The position numbers and the translations under genes are program-made. This document shows positions 18,026 to 28,611 of a stretch of 64,000 nucleotides of DNA, piece by piece. Origin of the DNA: an uncultured Alphaproteobacteria bacterium (GTDB lineage Bacteria > Pseudomonadota > Alphaproteobacteria > HIMB59); contig CACNLH010000002.1 in NCBI GenBank assembly GCA_902621205.1, forward strand, positions 62,001 through 126,000. The letters are read 5' to 3'. Positions within the stretch are counted from its first letter, which is position 1; every line of letters begins with the position of its first letter. A model generated the notes under the pieces. That model did no database searches. It had not been told where the DNA came from and saw nothing but the letters and a program-made list of their open reading frames with translations.

Positions 18026-18650
18026 ATACTTTGGTAGAAAAAAAGGAAAGTCATTTGTAAGACTCGAGCAATACTCGAAATTTCTTAAAGAACCAAACAA
18101 AAGGTTATTTAATAAAATCAAAACACCAAGAATTTTAGAAATTGGAATTGGTGATGGAGAAAAAATTAGTGAAGATGCAAAACTATATTCAAAAATTAAC
18201 TTTATTGGTTGTGATATTTTTGCTGATGGAGTTCTAAGAGCTATCAGAAACTCTGTTGATGATAATCTGAAAAACCTTCAAGTATTCCATTTAAACATTC
18301 AAGATCTTTTACCATTCATACCAAACAATTATCTTCAAGAAATAAGAATATATTTTCCAGATCCGTGGCCAAAAAATAAACACAAAAAAAGACGAACTGT
18401 TAACCAACCACTTGTAAAAGATCTCACTAAAAAACTAAAAAAAAATGGATTTGTTCGTTTTGCAACTGATCACGGTGACTATTTTATCGAAGCTTTAGCC
18501 TTGATGAAAAAGTTCAAATACACCATGCCAGATATCAGCCCTAAATGTTGGAAATATAGTGATTCCAACGCTTTGCACACTAAATTTGAGAAAAAAGCCT
18601 TAGACAAAAATCATAAATTATTCTATTTTAGCGTTCTTAAAAATTATTAA
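18006..18650 (+). CDS. trmB: tRNA (guanine-N7)-methyltransferase
   Basis: Methylates G46 of tRNA using S-adenosylmethionine. The 214 residues have the cofactor loop LEIGIGDGE and the family signature YFPDPWPKNKHKKRR. It also retains the N-terminal basic GRKKGKS and the late TKFE segment. It starts within the last codons of lnt. A rho-independent terminator follows. Confidence 0.95.
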   Translation: MFESKNKYFGRKKGKSFVRLEQYSKFLKEPNKRLFNKIKTPRILEIGIGDGEKISEDAKLYSKINFIGCDIFADGVLRAIRNSVDDNLKNLQVFHLNIQDLLPFIPNNYLQEIRIYFPDPWPKNKHKKRRTVNQPLVKDLTKKLKKNGFVRFATDHGDYFIEALALMKKFKYTMPDISPKCWKYSDSNALHTKFEKKALDKNHKLFYFSVLKNY

Positions 18651-18662
18651 CCAACGATGAGG

Positions 18663-18688
18663 AGGTGGGTTATCCCGCCTTTTTTTTT
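18663..18688 (+). terminator. Rho-independent terminator between trmB and nusA
   Basis: AGGTGGG (18663-18669) pairs with CCCGCCT (18674-18680) around TTAT, with one G-U pair, followed by eight T residues. It ends only 14 bases before the nusA ATG, leaving no room for a nusA promoter downstream. It should end the rimI-to-trmB transcript or act as an attenuator for nusA. Confidence 0.88.
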
Positions 18689-18702
18689 AACTAGAAAAGA
18701 TA

Positions 18703-20205
18703 ATGCTAAATAACACAGAAATATTAAAAGTTGCCGAAGTCGTCTCACAAGAGAAGGGCATCGAAATGGATATAGTAATGGAGGCTCTTGAAGAGTCTTT
18801 TGAAATTATTGGAAAATCAAAATACGGAATGGACAATAACATTAAAGCATCTATTGACCGCATGACAGGAAATATAAGTTTATCTCATATTAAAGATGTG
18901 GTTGAAAAAATTGATCCTGTTTTGCAGGCAAATCAAATTTTATTAGATCACGCTAAAAAATATGATGCTGATACTGAAATTGGAAAACAAATAACAATTC
19001 CTTTACCGTCCGTAAACTTTGGAAGAGTTACTGCCAATATGGCAAGGCAAGTTATTTACTCCAGAGTTAGAGAAGCTGAAAAAAGAAGACAGTTTAATGA
19101 TTTTAAAGATCGTGTCGGAGAAGTTTTGTCGGGTATTGTTAAAAGAATTGAATTTGGAAATATTATTGTTGATCTTGGTAAAGCTGAGGGATTTTTGAGA
19201 AAAGATGAACTCATTCCAAGAGAGAATTTTAAAAATGGTGATCGTATAAGAGCTTATTTCTTCGATATAAAAGAAGAGGCCAAAGGACACCAAATTTTTC
19301 TTTCAAGAACTCACCCTCAGTTTATGGCAAAATTATTTGAACAGGAAGTACCTGAAATATATGAAGGTCAAATAGAAATTTTATCTGTTGCAAGAGACCC
19401 TGGTAGTAGAGGAAAGATTACAGTTCGTGCGAACGATAAGTCCATCGATCCAGTTGGGGCATGCGTAGGTATGAGGGGTTCAAGAGTTCAGGCTATTGTT
19501 AATGAATTACAAGGTGAAAAAATCGATATCGTAAATTGGTCAGAGCTAAAGTCAATGTATGTCCAAAATGCCATTGCGCCCGCACAAGTTGCAAAAGTTA
19601 ACGAATTTGAAGACTCTAATAGAGTAGAGATAGTCTTACCTGAGGATCAGTTAAGTATTGCTATTGGTAGAAGAGGTCAAAATGTAAAATTAGCTTCAAT
19701 ACTTACCAATCTTGAAATTGATATACTAACTGAAAAAGAAGACGCAGAAAGAAGACAAGAGGAATTTAAAAAAATCACTTCTCTTTTCGCCGAAAAACTT
19801 GATCTCGAAGATATGATTGCACAATTATTGGCCGTCGAGGGATATACTAGTATTGAAAAAATTGCTAATGCTTCAATCCAAGACATAGAGAAAATTGAAG
19901 GATTTGATAATGAGCTTGCTGCTGAGATATATGCGCGTGCAACGCAGTATATGGAAAACGAGAAGGCAGAACTTGAGAAATTAATTCAATCTTCGAAGCT
20001 AGATGATTACGTCAAAGGAATTTCAGAGTTTGATAATAAAATTTTAGCTACATTGATTGAGAACAATATTTTTTCACGTCAAGATCTTGCAGATTTAGCT
20101 ACTGATGAATTAGTAGGTAGAGACGGCATACTACAAAAAAGAGTTGAAAAATCTGCTGCAGAAAAAATTATTATGGATGCTAGGGAGATTTATCTTAATA
20201 GCTAA
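18703..20205 (+). CDS. nusA: Transcription termination/antitermination protein NusA
   Basis: RNA-polymerase-associated factor controlling pausing and termination. The 500 residues comprise the N-terminal domain (1-125), S1 domain (about 135-200), two KH domains (ending near 345; GACVGMRGSRVQAIVNEL and AIGRRGQNVKLAS), and two C-terminal helix-hairpin acidic repeats (about 360-500). This is the long, E. coli-like form. The usual upstream rimP and downstream ylxR are absent. infB begins 6 bases later. Confidence 0.96.
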   Translation: MLNNTEILKVAEVVSQEKGIEMDIVMEALEESFEIIGKSKYGMDNNIKASIDRMTGNISLSHIKDVVEKIDPVLQANQILLDHAKKYDADTEIGKQITIPLPSVNFGRVTANMARQVIYSRVREAEKRRQFNDFKDRVGEVLSGIVKRIEFGNIIVDLGKAEGFLRKDELIPRENFKNGDRIRAYFFDIKEEAKGHQIFLSRTHPQFMAKLFEQEVPEIYEGQIEILSVARDPGSRGKITVRANDKSIDPVGACVGMRGSRVQAIVNELQGEKIDIVNWSELKSMYVQNAIAPAQVAKVNEFEDSNRVEIVLPEDQLSIAIGRRGQNVKLASILTNLEIDILTEKEDAERRQEEFKKITSLFAEKLDLEDMIAQLLAVEGYTSIEKIANASIQDIEKIEGFDNELAAEIYARATQYMENEKAELEKLIQSSKLDDYVKGISEFDNKILATLIENNIFSRQDLADLATDELVGRDGILQKRVEKSAAEKIIMDAREIYLNS

Positions 20206-20211
20206 TTTTGA

Positions 20212-22224
20212 ATGACAAAAGAGACAAAGAACACAAATACATCTTCGGCTAAACCTTCTACGCCTACCTCTACAACATCTGCTCCTCCCAGAAAAAAATT
20301 GACTCTCAATACAACAGCATTTCAAAAAAAACTGTCTTCTATTTCAGTTAATAATCTTTTAGATGAAGAACCAGACTACGAAAAAATGCCCAGTCTTGCA
20401 AAGACTAAAAGAAATAGAGAAAAACAAAAAACAAAATTTAAACCAAATTTAACTAGCTCTCAAAAAATTGTCCGTGAAGTTGACATACCTGTAAAAATTT
20501 CTGTGCAGGAATTAGCAAGTAGAATGTCAGAAAAAACAGGTGATGTTGTAAAAGCTCTTATGAAAAGTGGAATTATGGCTACTGCTAATCAATACATAGA
20601 TGGAGACACTGCAGAACTTATTGTTACAGAATTAGGGCATACACCGAAAAGAGAAGAGGCGATCAGTTTAAAAGATGAAATTGCAAATCACCAAAAAACA
20701 AAAATATCCAAAATTTCGCCCAGACCTCCAATTGTAACTGTGATGGGCCATGTTGATCACGGTAAAACATCTTTGTTGGATGCACTTAGAAATACAAATG
20801 TAACTTCAAAAGAGTCTGGTGGAATAACTCAACATATTGGTGCGTATCAAATTCAACATAAAAACAATCCTATTACTTTTTTGGATACACCTGGTCACGC
20901 AGCTTTCTCAAATATTCGCTCTAGGGGAGCAAATTTAACAGATCTTGTTGTATTGGTAGTTGCTGCTAACGATAGTGTTAAACCTCAAACAATTGAAGCA
21001 ATTTCTCATGCTAAAGCAGCAAAAGTTCCTATTGTTCTTGCAATTAATAAAATGGACTTACCAGATGTTGATCCAAGCATTGTTAGAAATGATTTGTTAA
21101 CTCACGAGGTAGTTGTAGAAAGCTACAGTGGAGATGTATTAGAAACTGAAATATCTGCAATTAAAAAAACAAATCTAGAAAAATTATTAGATAACATTTT
21201 ATTACAAGTAGAAATTCTAGATCTTAACGTCGAACATAACAAACTCGCTGAAGCAATTGTAGTTGAGTCTAAAATAGAAACAGGAAAAGGACCTGTTGCA
21301 ACAGTAATAGTAAAAAATGGAACTTTTAAAGAAGGCGACCATTTTACTTGTGGTTCGTCTTATGGAAGAGTTAGAGCTTTACTTGATGAAAATGGTAGCA
21401 GAATTAAATCAGCTAGCCCAGGCATGCCTATTGAAGTGTTGGGTTTTGACTCAGTGCCACAAGCAGGTGATACAGTTTATGTTATGCCAAATGAGGATAT
21501 TGCGAAAGATATTACAGAAAAAGTAAAAGAACAAAAAAAATTAGAAAATACTGAAGCAGTTAAAAAATCATCACTAGAGGAAATGATGGCTAATGTATCA
21601 AAGGGAGATATGAAAAAACTTCCAATCATTGTCAAAGCAGATGTTCAAGGATCTCTTGAAGCAATAGTTTCCTCACTAGAAAAAGTCGGCAATGAAGAAG
21701 TTAAAATCAATGTCGTCCATAACGCTATTGGTGCAATTAATGAAAGTGATGTAAGTTTAGCAAATTCTGCACAAGGGCTAGTAATTGGTTTTAACATCAG
21801 AGCTATCCCACAAGCCCGAACAATCGCAAAACGTGATAAAGTAGATATACGATATTATTCAATTATTTATGAATTAATTGATGATATGAAAAAAATGCTC
21901 TCTGGTCTCCTCACTCCAGACACTAAAGAGGAAATTATTGGTCATGCTGAGGTTCGTGATACTTTCAAATCCTCAAAGTTTGGTACAATTGCAGGCTGTT
22001 TTGTTACTGATGGTATAGTCCAAAATTCTGCTAAAATCAGGCTTGTTAGAGAAGGTAAAATCATACATGAAGGAGAAGTTGGTACTCTTAAACGATTTAA
22101 AGATGATGTTAAAGAGGTTAGAGAAAATTACGAGTGTGGTATTTCATTTAAAGACTATTCAGATATTTTGGAAAAAGATGAAATTGAATTTTACGTAACT
22201 AAGGAAGTTCAAAAAGAATTATAG
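20212..22224 (+). CDS. infB: Translation initiation factor IF-2
   Basis: GTPase that brings initiator tRNA to the 30S subunit. The 670 residues have a short basic and Ser/Thr-rich N terminus, the IF2_N domain (about 95-150), the G domain with GHVDHGKTS, DTPGHAAF and NKMDL, then domains II-IV. It is much shorter than E. coli IF-2 (890) owing to the reduced N terminus. Nothing required for GTP or fMet-tRNA binding looks missing. Confidence 0.96.
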   Translation: MTKETKNTNTSSAKPSTPTSTTSAPPRKKLTLNTTAFQKKLSSISVNNLLDEEPDYEKMPSLAKTKRNREKQKTKFKPNLTSSQKIVREVDIPVKISVQELASRMSEKTGDVVKALMKSGIMATANQYIDGDTAELIVTELGHTPKREEAISLKDEIANHQKTKISKISPRPPIVTVMGHVDHGKTSLLDALRNTNVTSKESGGITQHIGAYQIQHKNNPITFLDTPGHAAFSNIRSRGANLTDLVVLVVAANDSVKPQTIEAISHAKAAKVPIVLAINKMDLPDVDPSIVRNDLLTHEVVVESYSGDVLETEISAIKKTNLEKLLDNILLQVEILDLNVEHNKLAEAIVVESKIETGKGPVATVIVKNGTFKEGDHFTCGSSYGRVRALLDENGSRIKSASPGMPIEVLGFDSVPQAGDTVYVMPNEDIAKDITEKVKEQKKLENTEAVKKSSLEEMMANVSKGDMKKLPIIVKADVQGSLEAIVSSLEKVGNEEVKINVVHNAIGAINESDVSLANSAQGLVIGFNIRAIPQARTIAKRDKVDIRYYSIIYELIDDMKKMLSGLLTPDTKEEIIGHAEVRDTFKSSKFGTIAGCFVTDGIVQNSAKIRLVREGKIIHEGEVGTLKRFKDDVKEVRENYECGISFKDYSDILEKDEIEFYVTKEVQKEL

Positions 22225-22225
22225 T

Positions 22226-22570
22226 GTGGACAATAAGCCAAGTTTTCGAACCAAAAAAGTTGAGCTTTCAATTAAAAGACTCGTCTCTGAATATCTCGTA
22301 ACTCAAAAAGATTATCTTTTAAAATTTCCAACTGTTCGTTTCGAAATAACTGAAGTAAGAGTAAGTAAAGATCTAAGATTTGCAAAAATTTATCTTATTC
22401 ATAATATTTCTGAGGAGGATTTTAAAGAATTTAATAAACTTTATCTGAGAGAAATACAAAGTTTAATCGCAAGAACTCTTACAAGTAAATATACTCCAAA
22501 AATATCTTTAATTTTTGATGAATCTTTTCAAGAGTCTTTAAAAGTACAATCACTTCTAGATAAATTATAG
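22226..22570 (+). CDS. rbfA: Ribosome-binding factor A
   Basis: Small KH-like factor for late 30S assembly. The 114 residues show ITEVRVSKDLRFAKIYL and the family ending SLIFDESFQESLKVQSLLDKL. GTG start directly after the infB stop. Position between infB and truB is the standard one and supports the call despite low conservation. Confidence 0.9.
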   Translation: MDNKPSFRTKKVELSIKRLVSEYLVTQKDYLLKFPTVRFEITEVRVSKDLRFAKIYLIHNISEEDFKEFNKLYLREIQSLIARTLTSKYTPKISLIFDESFQESLKVQSLLDKL

Positions 22571-22573
22571 ATC

Positions 22574-23272
22574 TTGGTAAAAGAAAACTTTCACAGTGAT
22601 GGATGGTTATTAATAAATAAACCACAGGGTATAGAGTCATTTGGAGTGATAAGAAAATTAAAATTTCGTTATTCATTTAAAAAAATTGGCTTTGCTGGAA
22701 CTCTGGACCCTTTAGCTTCTGGTTTATTATTAGTAGGTATAAATAAAGCTACGAAGAAAATACCAAATATACATCAAGAAAAAAAAAGTTATGAGGTTGA
22801 GATAAGATTTGGTGCTTTAACAAATACTTTAGACTCAGAGGGTAGATTCTTTAAAATGGAGTCGTCCTCGCATAATATAAATGAAAGAGTTTCACATTTA
22901 AAAAAGTTCATAGGAACATATCAACAAAAAATACCAGACTTTTCTGCGCATAAATTAAATGGTAAAAATTTTTATGAACTCGCTAGAGATAATAAAGCTA
23001 TAGAGGATCGTTATAAAAAAGTATCACTTCAAAGTTTAAAAATTCTATCTTCTAATAGCTCAAAAATGAGAGTTGAGTTGAATTGCCATTCAGGGTTTTA
23101 TGTGAGGGCATTTGCAGAAGAATTTGCACATTCCTTGGGTGATATAGCTTATGCAAGTATGATTAAAAGATTGAAAATAGGGACTTTTGATATAAATCAA
23201 GCTATTCCTTATGAAAAAATTCTTGATTTCTCAAGTATAAATGATTTACATACCAATCTGATTACCATTTGA
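22574..23272 (+). CDS. truB: tRNA pseudouridine-55 synthase
   Basis: Forms pseudouridine in the T-loop of tRNAs. WLLINKPQGIESF and FAGTLDPLASGLL hold the catalytic aspartate; KSYEVEIRFG and GFYVRAFAEE are further family segments. The 232 residues are on the short side because the C-terminal PUA-like extension of longer TruB proteins is missing. The start is TTG (22574). Confidence 0.93.
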   Translation: MVKENFHSDGWLLINKPQGIESFGVIRKLKFRYSFKKIGFAGTLDPLASGLLLVGINKATKKIPNIHQEKKSYEVEIRFGALTNTLDSEGRFFKMESSSHNINERVSHLKKFIGTYQQKIPDFSAHKLNGKNFYELARDNKAIEDRYKKVSLQSLKILSSNSSKMRVELNCHSGFYVRAFAEEFAHSLGDIAYASMIKRLKIGTFDINQAIPYEKILDFSSINDLHTNLITI

Positions 23273-23320
23273 ACTGGGCGACATCCTGGTCAGATGATGT
23301 TTACTTTGAAAGGAGTATTG

Positions 23321-23575
23321 ATGTCGGAAATACAAATTAACGATATAGCTCGTGCTGATAATGACACTGGTTCACCAGAGTCCCAAATTTTTTTTCTCAC
23401 AAAGAAAATTAATCTGTTAACAGAACATATCAAAATCCATAAGAAAGATTTTCATTCTCGAAGAGGTCTGCTGATGATGGTTGGTAAAAGAAATAGATTG
23501 ATGGCGTATTTAAAGAAGAGGAATGTAGGAAAGTACACAGAAGTAGCAGATAAACTAAAGCTAAGAAAAAAATAA
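23321..23575 (+). CDS. rpsO: 30S ribosomal protein S15
   Basis: Primary 16S rRNA-binding protein. I choose the ATG at 23321, giving 84 residues starting [22 protein letters not shown], because AAAGGAG at 23309-23315 is at ideal spacing; the ATG at 23294 would add nine unconserved residues. [25 protein letters not shown] is the canonical RNA-binding segment. It precedes pnp, as in most bacteria. Confidence 0.96.
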   Translation: MSEIQINDIARADNDTGSPESQIFFLTKKINLLTEHIKIHKKDFHSRRGLLMMVGKRNRLMAYLKKRNVGKYTEVADKLKLRKK

Positions 23576-23604
23576 TTTTTAATTAGCTATAAAGAAAGAG
23601 GAAG

Positions 23605-25668
23605 ATGAAAATAGAACATAAATTTGAGTTGGGTAACCAACAAATTACACTTGAAACAAATCGAATAGCAAAACAAGCAGACGCATCTGTGGTTGTAACC
23701 TGCGGCGAAACAATGGTTATGGCTAATATTTGTGCAGCAAAAACACAAAAACCTGATATTGATTTTTTCCCATTAACAGTTAACTATCAGGAAAAATATT
23801 ATGCCTCAGGTAAAATACCAGGGGGTTTTTTTAAAAGAGAGGCAAGACCGACTGAAAGAGAAACATTAACAAGTCGTTTAATTGATAGACCTATTAGGCC
23901 TCTATTTCACAAAAACTTTAAAAATGAAACTCAAGTAACATTAACTGTGCTATCTTACGATAGCGTTGTTGATCCTGATATTATTGCTATGTATGCAACT
24001 GGCGCAGCATTAGCGATTTCAGGTCTTCCTGTGGCAGGTACTTTGGGTTCAGCTAGAGTTGGATATATAGATGGAAAGCTAGTTGCAAATCCATCTATCC
24101 AAGATATGGAAAACTCTGAACTAGATCTTGTTGTAGCTGGAACAGAAGAGGGTGTCCTAATGGTTGAGTCTGAAGCCCAAGAACTCTCTGAGAACATCAT
24201 GCTAGAGGCAGTAATGTTTGGACATGATTTTTATCAGACATTTATTAAAGAAGTTCAAAGCTTTGCAAGCAAAACAGAAATTAAGACTTTTGAAGTCCCA
24301 AGCCTACCTGATTTTTATGAAGGTTTACAAAAAGATGTTGAAAGTAAAATTTCAGATCCTATTCGTGAAGCATATGGTTTAGTTGATAAACAAGAGCGAA
24401 GTCAAAAACTTACAGAGATCAGATCTTCTATTATCGACAACGTTGAAGATGATCAGATTTTAGCCGCTACAACAATTATCAAAGATATAGAAAAAGAAGT
24501 AGTTCGAGGCGATATAATCAAAAATAAAAGCCGTATTGATGGAAGAAAATTAGATGAGGTAAGACAAATTACATGTGAATTAGACATTCTTCCTCGAGCT
24601 CATGGTTCAAGTCTCTTTACTCGTGGAGAAACTCAAGCATTAGTTGTTACCACATTAGGAACGGGCGATGATGAGCAAATGATTGACTCTCTTGATCCTA
24701 TGCACAAACAACATTTTATGTTGCATTATAATTTTCCTCCTTACTCTGTAGGAGAAGTAGGAAGAGTAGGAGCAACTGGTAGAAGAGAAATTGGTCATGG
24801 AAAACTAGCATGGCGTGCAGTTCATCCAATGTTACCAAAAAAAGAGGATTTTCCATACACACTAAGATTAGTATCTGAGATAACTGAATCCAATGGTTCT
24901 AGTTCTATGGCTACAGTATGTGGCTCATCCCTTGCTTTGATGGCAGCGGGTGTACCAATTAAAAAACATATTGGTGGCATAGCGATGGGTCTAATCAAAG
25001 AAGGCGAGGAGTTTGTAGTGCTTAGCGATATCTTAGGTGATGAAGATCACTTAGGAGATATGGACTTCAAAGTTGCTGGTACTATGGATGGTATTACTTC
25101 TCTTCAAATGGATATTAAGATTACCAGTATTACTAAAGAAATTATGGAAATTGCTTTAAATCAAGCATCAGGTGGAAGAAAACACATTATTGGTGTCATG
25201 TCAGATGCCTTACCAGAAGCTCGAACAAAATTTTCTAAGCATGCTCCTCAAGTAATCTCAATCACTATTGATAAAGCTAAAATAAAAGATGTTATTGGCT
25301 CAGGTGGTAAAGTAATTAAAAACATAGTCGAAGTTTCTGGAGCAAAACTAGAAGTCAATGATGATGGAATTGTAAAAATTGCATCCAGCAATGAAGAGTC
25401 AATTAATAAAGCTAAACAAATGGTGGAAGACATTGTAGCAGAACCTGAAGTTGGAAAAGTCTACACAGGTAAAGTTGTAAAAATTGTTGAGTTTGGAGCT
25501 TTTGTAAACTTTATGGGTGCAAGAGACGGATTACTCCATGTCTCACAAATTTCACAAAAAAGAGTCGAGAATGTCTCCGATGTTTTATCTGAAGGACAAG
25601 AAGTTCAAGTTAAAGTGCTCGACGTAGATCGTTCGGGTAAAGTAAAGCTCAGCATGAAAGAAGTCTAA
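23605..25668 (+). CDS. pnp: Polyribonucleotide nucleotidyltransferase (PNPase)
   Basis: 3'-5' phosphorolytic exoribonuclease of RNA decay. Two RNase PH domains are present (1-215 and about 305-540, with [17 protein letters not shown] and [22 protein letters not shown]). A KH domain ([18 protein letters not shown]) and a C-terminal S1 domain follow. It has 687 residues, full length. GAGGAAG precedes the ATG, and a terminator follows. Confidence 0.97.
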   Translation: MKIEHKFELGNQQITLETNRIAKQADASVVVTCGETMVMANICAAKTQKPDIDFFPLTVNYQEKYYASGKIPGGFFKREARPTERETLTSRLIDRPIRPLFHKNFKNETQVTLTVLSYDSVVDPDIIAMYATGAALAISGLPVAGTLGSARVGYIDGKLVANPSIQDMENSELDLVVAGTEEGVLMVESEAQELSENIMLEAVMFGHDFYQTFIKEVQSFASKTEIKTFEVPSLPDFYEGLQKDVESKISDPIREAYGLVDKQERSQKLTEIRSSIIDNVEDDQILAATTIIKDIEKEVVRGDIIKNKSRIDGRKLDEVRQITCELDILPRAHGSSLFTRGETQALVVTTLGTGDDEQMIDSLDPMHKQHFMLHYNFPPYSVGEVGRVGATGRREIGHGKLAWRAVHPMLPKKEDFPYTLRLVSEITESNGSSSMATVCGSSLALMAAGVPIKKHIGGIAMGLIKEGEEFVVLSDILGDEDHLGDMDFKVAGTMDGITSLQMDIKITSITKEIMEIALNQASGGRKHIIGVMSDALPEARTKFSKHAPQVISITIDKAKIKDVIGSGGKVIKNIVEVSGAKLEVNDDGIVKIASSNEESINKAKQMVEDIVAEPEVGKVYTGKVVKIVEFGAFVNFMGARDGLLHVSQISQKRVENVSDVLSEGQEVQVKVLDVDRSGKVKLSMKEV

Positions 25669-25677
25669 AAAATAATC

Positions 25678-25715
25678 AGTAGCGCAGATTTTAGAAAAAT
25701 TTGTGCTACTTTTTC
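25678..25715 (+). terminator. Rho-independent terminator after pnp
   Basis: AGTAGCGCA (25678-25686) pairs with TGTGCTACT (25702-25710), one G-U pair and a 15-base loop, followed directly by TTTTTC. It closes the nusA-to-pnp operon and sits before the end of the convergent minus-strand cluster. Confidence 0.85.
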
Positions 25716-25727
25716 TAAGATTAGATA

Positions 25728-26087
25728 TTAGTTTTCTCCAAACCACTCCCAAATGACTGTAGCCATCGTATCACAGTCAGTTTCACCAGCAGATATTACA
25801 GCTGATGCTCCTAACCCACCTCTCTCCCAAGCAAGTTCTTGATCGTTTGTTAAGTGCTCTAATTCAGAAGAATATCTGTCAAATCTAGGACTGTTCGGCA
25901 ATCTGTCTAATATTACCTCGTAGTATTGATTATCGGCACAATACTCTTCATACACATATATTTGAGTCCACAAACCACCTAAAGCCGCTACATCTTCATT
26001 TGCAACTTCAACATCGTGAAAAGCAAATGCAAATTTACTTAAAAACAAAAATAAAAATATTACAGGAACTAAAAAGATTTTCTTCAT
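25728..26087 (-). CDS. Small secreted protein of unknown function
   Basis: I do not recognise this 119-residue protein. It begins with a clear signal peptide (basic MKK, hydrophobic core, likely cleavage after AFA near residue 22). The mature part is acidic, has two cysteines (in EEYCADN and ETDCDTM) that could form a disulfide in the periplasm, and is rich in aromatic residues. It is 28 bases downstream of fabI on the same strand, so it may be the last gene of that operon. Confidence 0.7.
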   Translation of the reverse strand: MKKIFLVPVIFLFLFLSKFAFAFHDVEVANEDVAALGGLWTQIYVYEEYCADNQYYEVILDRLPNSPRFDRYSSELEHLTNDQELAWERGGLGASAVISAGETDCDTMATVIWEWFGEN

Positions 26088-26115
26088 TGGGTCAGTTTAT
26101 ATACTTTTTTTATTT

Positions 26116-26892
26116 CTACAAATCTTGAATGCTCATTCCTACATTGTTATAGCCATTATCTACATAAAGAATTTCACCTGTAACGCCTTTAGAAAGATCG
26201 CTCATTAAGTAAACAGATGACTTACCAATATCTTCCAATGACAATGGTTTTTTTATAGGAGAATTTTCAATAGTATAATTATAAATCTTTCTTGATTTGT
26301 TTATAACGGCACCTGCTAAAGTTCTCATCGGGCCAGCTGAAATTGCATTAACCCTAATACCTCTGTCACCCATATCAACAGCAAGATACTTTATAGAGGT
26401 TTCCAATGCAGCCTTTGCAACACCCATTACATTATAACTTTGCATATATCTTGTGGACCCATAATAAGTAAGGGCCATGATTGATGCACCATCATTCATT
26501 TTTGGCGAAAGCATTCTCACCATTTCAGTTAAAGAGTATGCAGAAATATGTAGTGTTTTAAGAAAATTTTCTCTTGTGGTATTTAAATATTTACCTGATA
26601 GCTCATTTTTATCTGAATAGGCAACGGCATGGACAAAAAAATCAATATTACCCTCAATTCCATTAAAAACATTTTCAAGAGAAGATGTGTCAGATACATC
26701 ACAAGGCATAATTCCTAAGCAGTTAATTTTCTCAGATAGGGGCTCAACTCTTTTTTTTATTGAGTCATTCTGATAGGTTAAATACATACTTGCACCTTCA
26801 TCACTCAAGGACTTTGCAATGCCCCACGCAATAGAATGATCATTGGCTATACCAACAACCAATCCTTTTTTGCCCTCTAAAATTTTACTCAT
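26116..26892 (-). CDS. fabI: Enoyl-[acyl-carrier-protein] reductase FabI
   Basis: NADH-dependent reductase that completes each round of fatty-acid elongation. The 258 residues have the modified Rossmann start [20 protein letters not shown] and the catalytic Y-x6-K in [12 protein letters not shown], preceded by LTYYGS. This is FabI and not a general short-chain dehydrogenase. The start overlaps the end of fabB by 8 bases, within a fabA-fabB-fabI operon. Confidence 0.95.
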   Translation of the reverse strand: MSKILEGKKGLVVGIANDHSIAWGIAKSLSDEGASMYLTYQNDSIKKRVEPLSEKINCLGIMPCDVSDTSSLENVFNGIEGNIDFFVHAVAYSDKNELSGKYLNTTRENFLKTLHISAYSLTEMVRMLSPKMNDGASIMALTYYGSTRYMQSYNVMGVAKAALETSIKYLAVDMGDRGIRVNAISAGPMRTLAGAVINKSRKIYNYTIENSPIKKPLSLEDIGKSSVYLMSDLSKGVTGEILYVDNGYNNVGMSIQDL

Positions 26893-28102
26893 TAAAGCTA
26901 GTTAAATAGATAGATGCATTCGTTCCGCCAAAACCAAAACTATTTGAAAGTATAGAATTGATTTTGATATCATTTTTATTCTCTAAGAGAATGTTCATTC
27001 CTTCAGCCTTTTCATCTAAGTTTGTAATATTGGCCGACTCAACCATAAAATCATTTTCCATCATTAAAAGAGAGTAAACGGCCTCTTGCACACCAGTTGC
27101 TCCTAATGAATGACCCGTTAGCGACTTAGTAGAGCTGGTTGGAGGAATGCTATCTCCAAAAACCTCTTTAATACCTTGTAACTCAATCATGTCTCCGACA
27201 GGTGTTGATGTTCCATGAGCGTTGATATAATCAACAGGTCTACCCTGTGTTGCCATCTGCATACACCTTACTGCCCCTTCTCCAGAGGGTTGAACCATGT
27301 CATATCCATCTGAAGTCTGACCGAAACCTTGAATTTCTGCAACAATATTGGCCCCTCTTGCTTTTGCACTATAAAGGCTCTCAACTACTAAAACACCTGC
27401 ACCTCCCCCAATGACAAACCCATCTCTTGAGGAGTCGTAAGCTCGAGAAGCAACTTCAGGTGTTTCATTATATTTACTTGATAAAGCACCCATAGCATCA
27501 AATAAAATTGACATTGTCCAATGTGTTTCTTCGCCACCACCAGCAAATACAATCTCTTGTTGCCCATGTCTAATGAGATCATAAGCATTGCCAATGCAGT
27601 GCAAACTTGTCGAACAAGCTGAACTAATGGAGTAATTTACACCTTTAATTTTAAAAGGAGTTGCTAAAGTAGCAGAATTTCCTGATGCCATTGTTCTAGT
27701 AACCATATAAGGTCCAATTTTTTTAACACCTTTTTCTCTCGCTATATCAAATGCTTGTTGTAGTTGATACGTTGAAGGCCCACCTGACCCCATCACTAAC
27801 CCGGTATTAACATTAGATATAAGTTCCTCATCAAGACCTGAGTGTTCAATTGCCTCTTTCATTGCAATATAATTATATGCTGCGCCTTCCCCCATAAAAC
27901 GCAAAATTTTTCGATCTACATTTTCTTCAATATTTATTTTAGGTTTTCCATGTACATGACTTCTCATTCCAAGCTCTTCATATTCCTTGCAATGACTAAT
28001 CCCAGATTTCACATCTCTTAAGCTCTGTAAGACTTCTTTTTTATTATCTCCTATACAAGAAACAATACCGTATCCAGTAACGACAACTCTTCTATTACTC
28101 AT
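26885..28102 (-). CDS. fabB: Beta-ketoacyl-ACP synthase I (FabB)
   Basis: Condensing enzyme needed for unsaturated fatty-acid synthesis. The 405 residues show the catalytic cysteine in SACSTSLHC and histidines in [12 protein letters not shown] and [12 protein letters not shown]. Pairing with fabA identifies FabB and not FabF. It overlaps fabA and fabI by 8 bases each, so the three are translationally coupled. Confidence 0.95.
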   Translation of the reverse strand: MSNRRVVVTGYGIVSCIGDNKKEVLQSLRDVKSGISHCKEYEELGMRSHVHGKPKINIEENVDRKILRFMGEGAAYNYIAMKEAIEHSGLDEELISNVNTGLVMGSGGPSTYQLQQAFDIAREKGVKKIGPYMVTRTMASGNSATLATPFKIKGVNYSISSACSTSLHCIGNAYDLIRHGQQEIVFAGGGEETHWTMSILFDAMGALSSKYNETPEVASRAYDSSRDGFVIGGGAGVLVVESLYSAKARGANIVAEIQGFGQTSDGYDMVQPSGEGAVRCMQMATQGRPVDYINAHGTSTPVGDMIELQGIKEVFGDSIPPTSSTKSLTGHSLGATGVQEAVYSLLMMENDFMVESANITNLDEKAEGMNILLENKNDIKINSILSNSFGFGGTNASIYLTSFNE

Positions 28103-28610
28103 TGAATAAACCCACTCTTAAATCATTGGCGTGGTAAATTATTTTTTCTTTGTGAATTATCTGTCCATCTCCATACCCTATTGATAAACCTTTTTTATTT
28201 AAAGATTTTTTTAAACTAACTTTATATTTTATTAATTCTTTGTCCGGTTTTATTTCTTCAACAAATTTTATTTCCCCAACACCCAAAGCACGACCTTTTC
28301 CAGGATACCCAAGCCAGCCTAGATAAAAACCCAACATTTGCCATAAAGCGTCAAGACCCAAACATCCTGGCATTATAGGATCACCTAAGAAATGACATTT
28401 AAAGAACCATAAATCTGCATTTATATCCAGTTCAGCAGTTATCTCTCCTTTTCCATGTACCCCGCCATCTTTATTGACATTAGTGATGCGATCAAACATA
28501 AGCATAGGAGGTGCTGGTAGTTGGGCATTTCCCTCTCCAAATAAATTTCCTTTCCCACACTCAATGATTTCTTCATAACTATAACTAGATTGAGGTGTAA
28601 ATGTATTCAT
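28095..28610 (-). CDS. fabA: 3-hydroxydecanoyl-ACP dehydratase/isomerase FabA
   Basis: Introduces the cis double bond that begins anaerobic unsaturated fatty-acid synthesis. The 171 residues carry the hot-dog helix motif [20 protein letters not shown], containing the catalytic histidine and aspartate. The start is 1 base from the moeB-like stop. This is the first fab gene of the operon. Confidence 0.95.
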   Translation of the reverse strand: MNTFTPQSSYSYEEIIECGKGNLFGEGNAQLPAPPMLMFDRITNVNKDGGVHGKGEITAELDINADLWFFKCHFLGDPIMPGCLGLDALWQMLGFYLGWLGYPGKGRALGVGEIKFVEEIKPDKELIKYKVSLKKSLNKKGLSIGYGDGQIIHKEKIIYHANDLRVGLFNE

Positions 28611-28611
28611 C

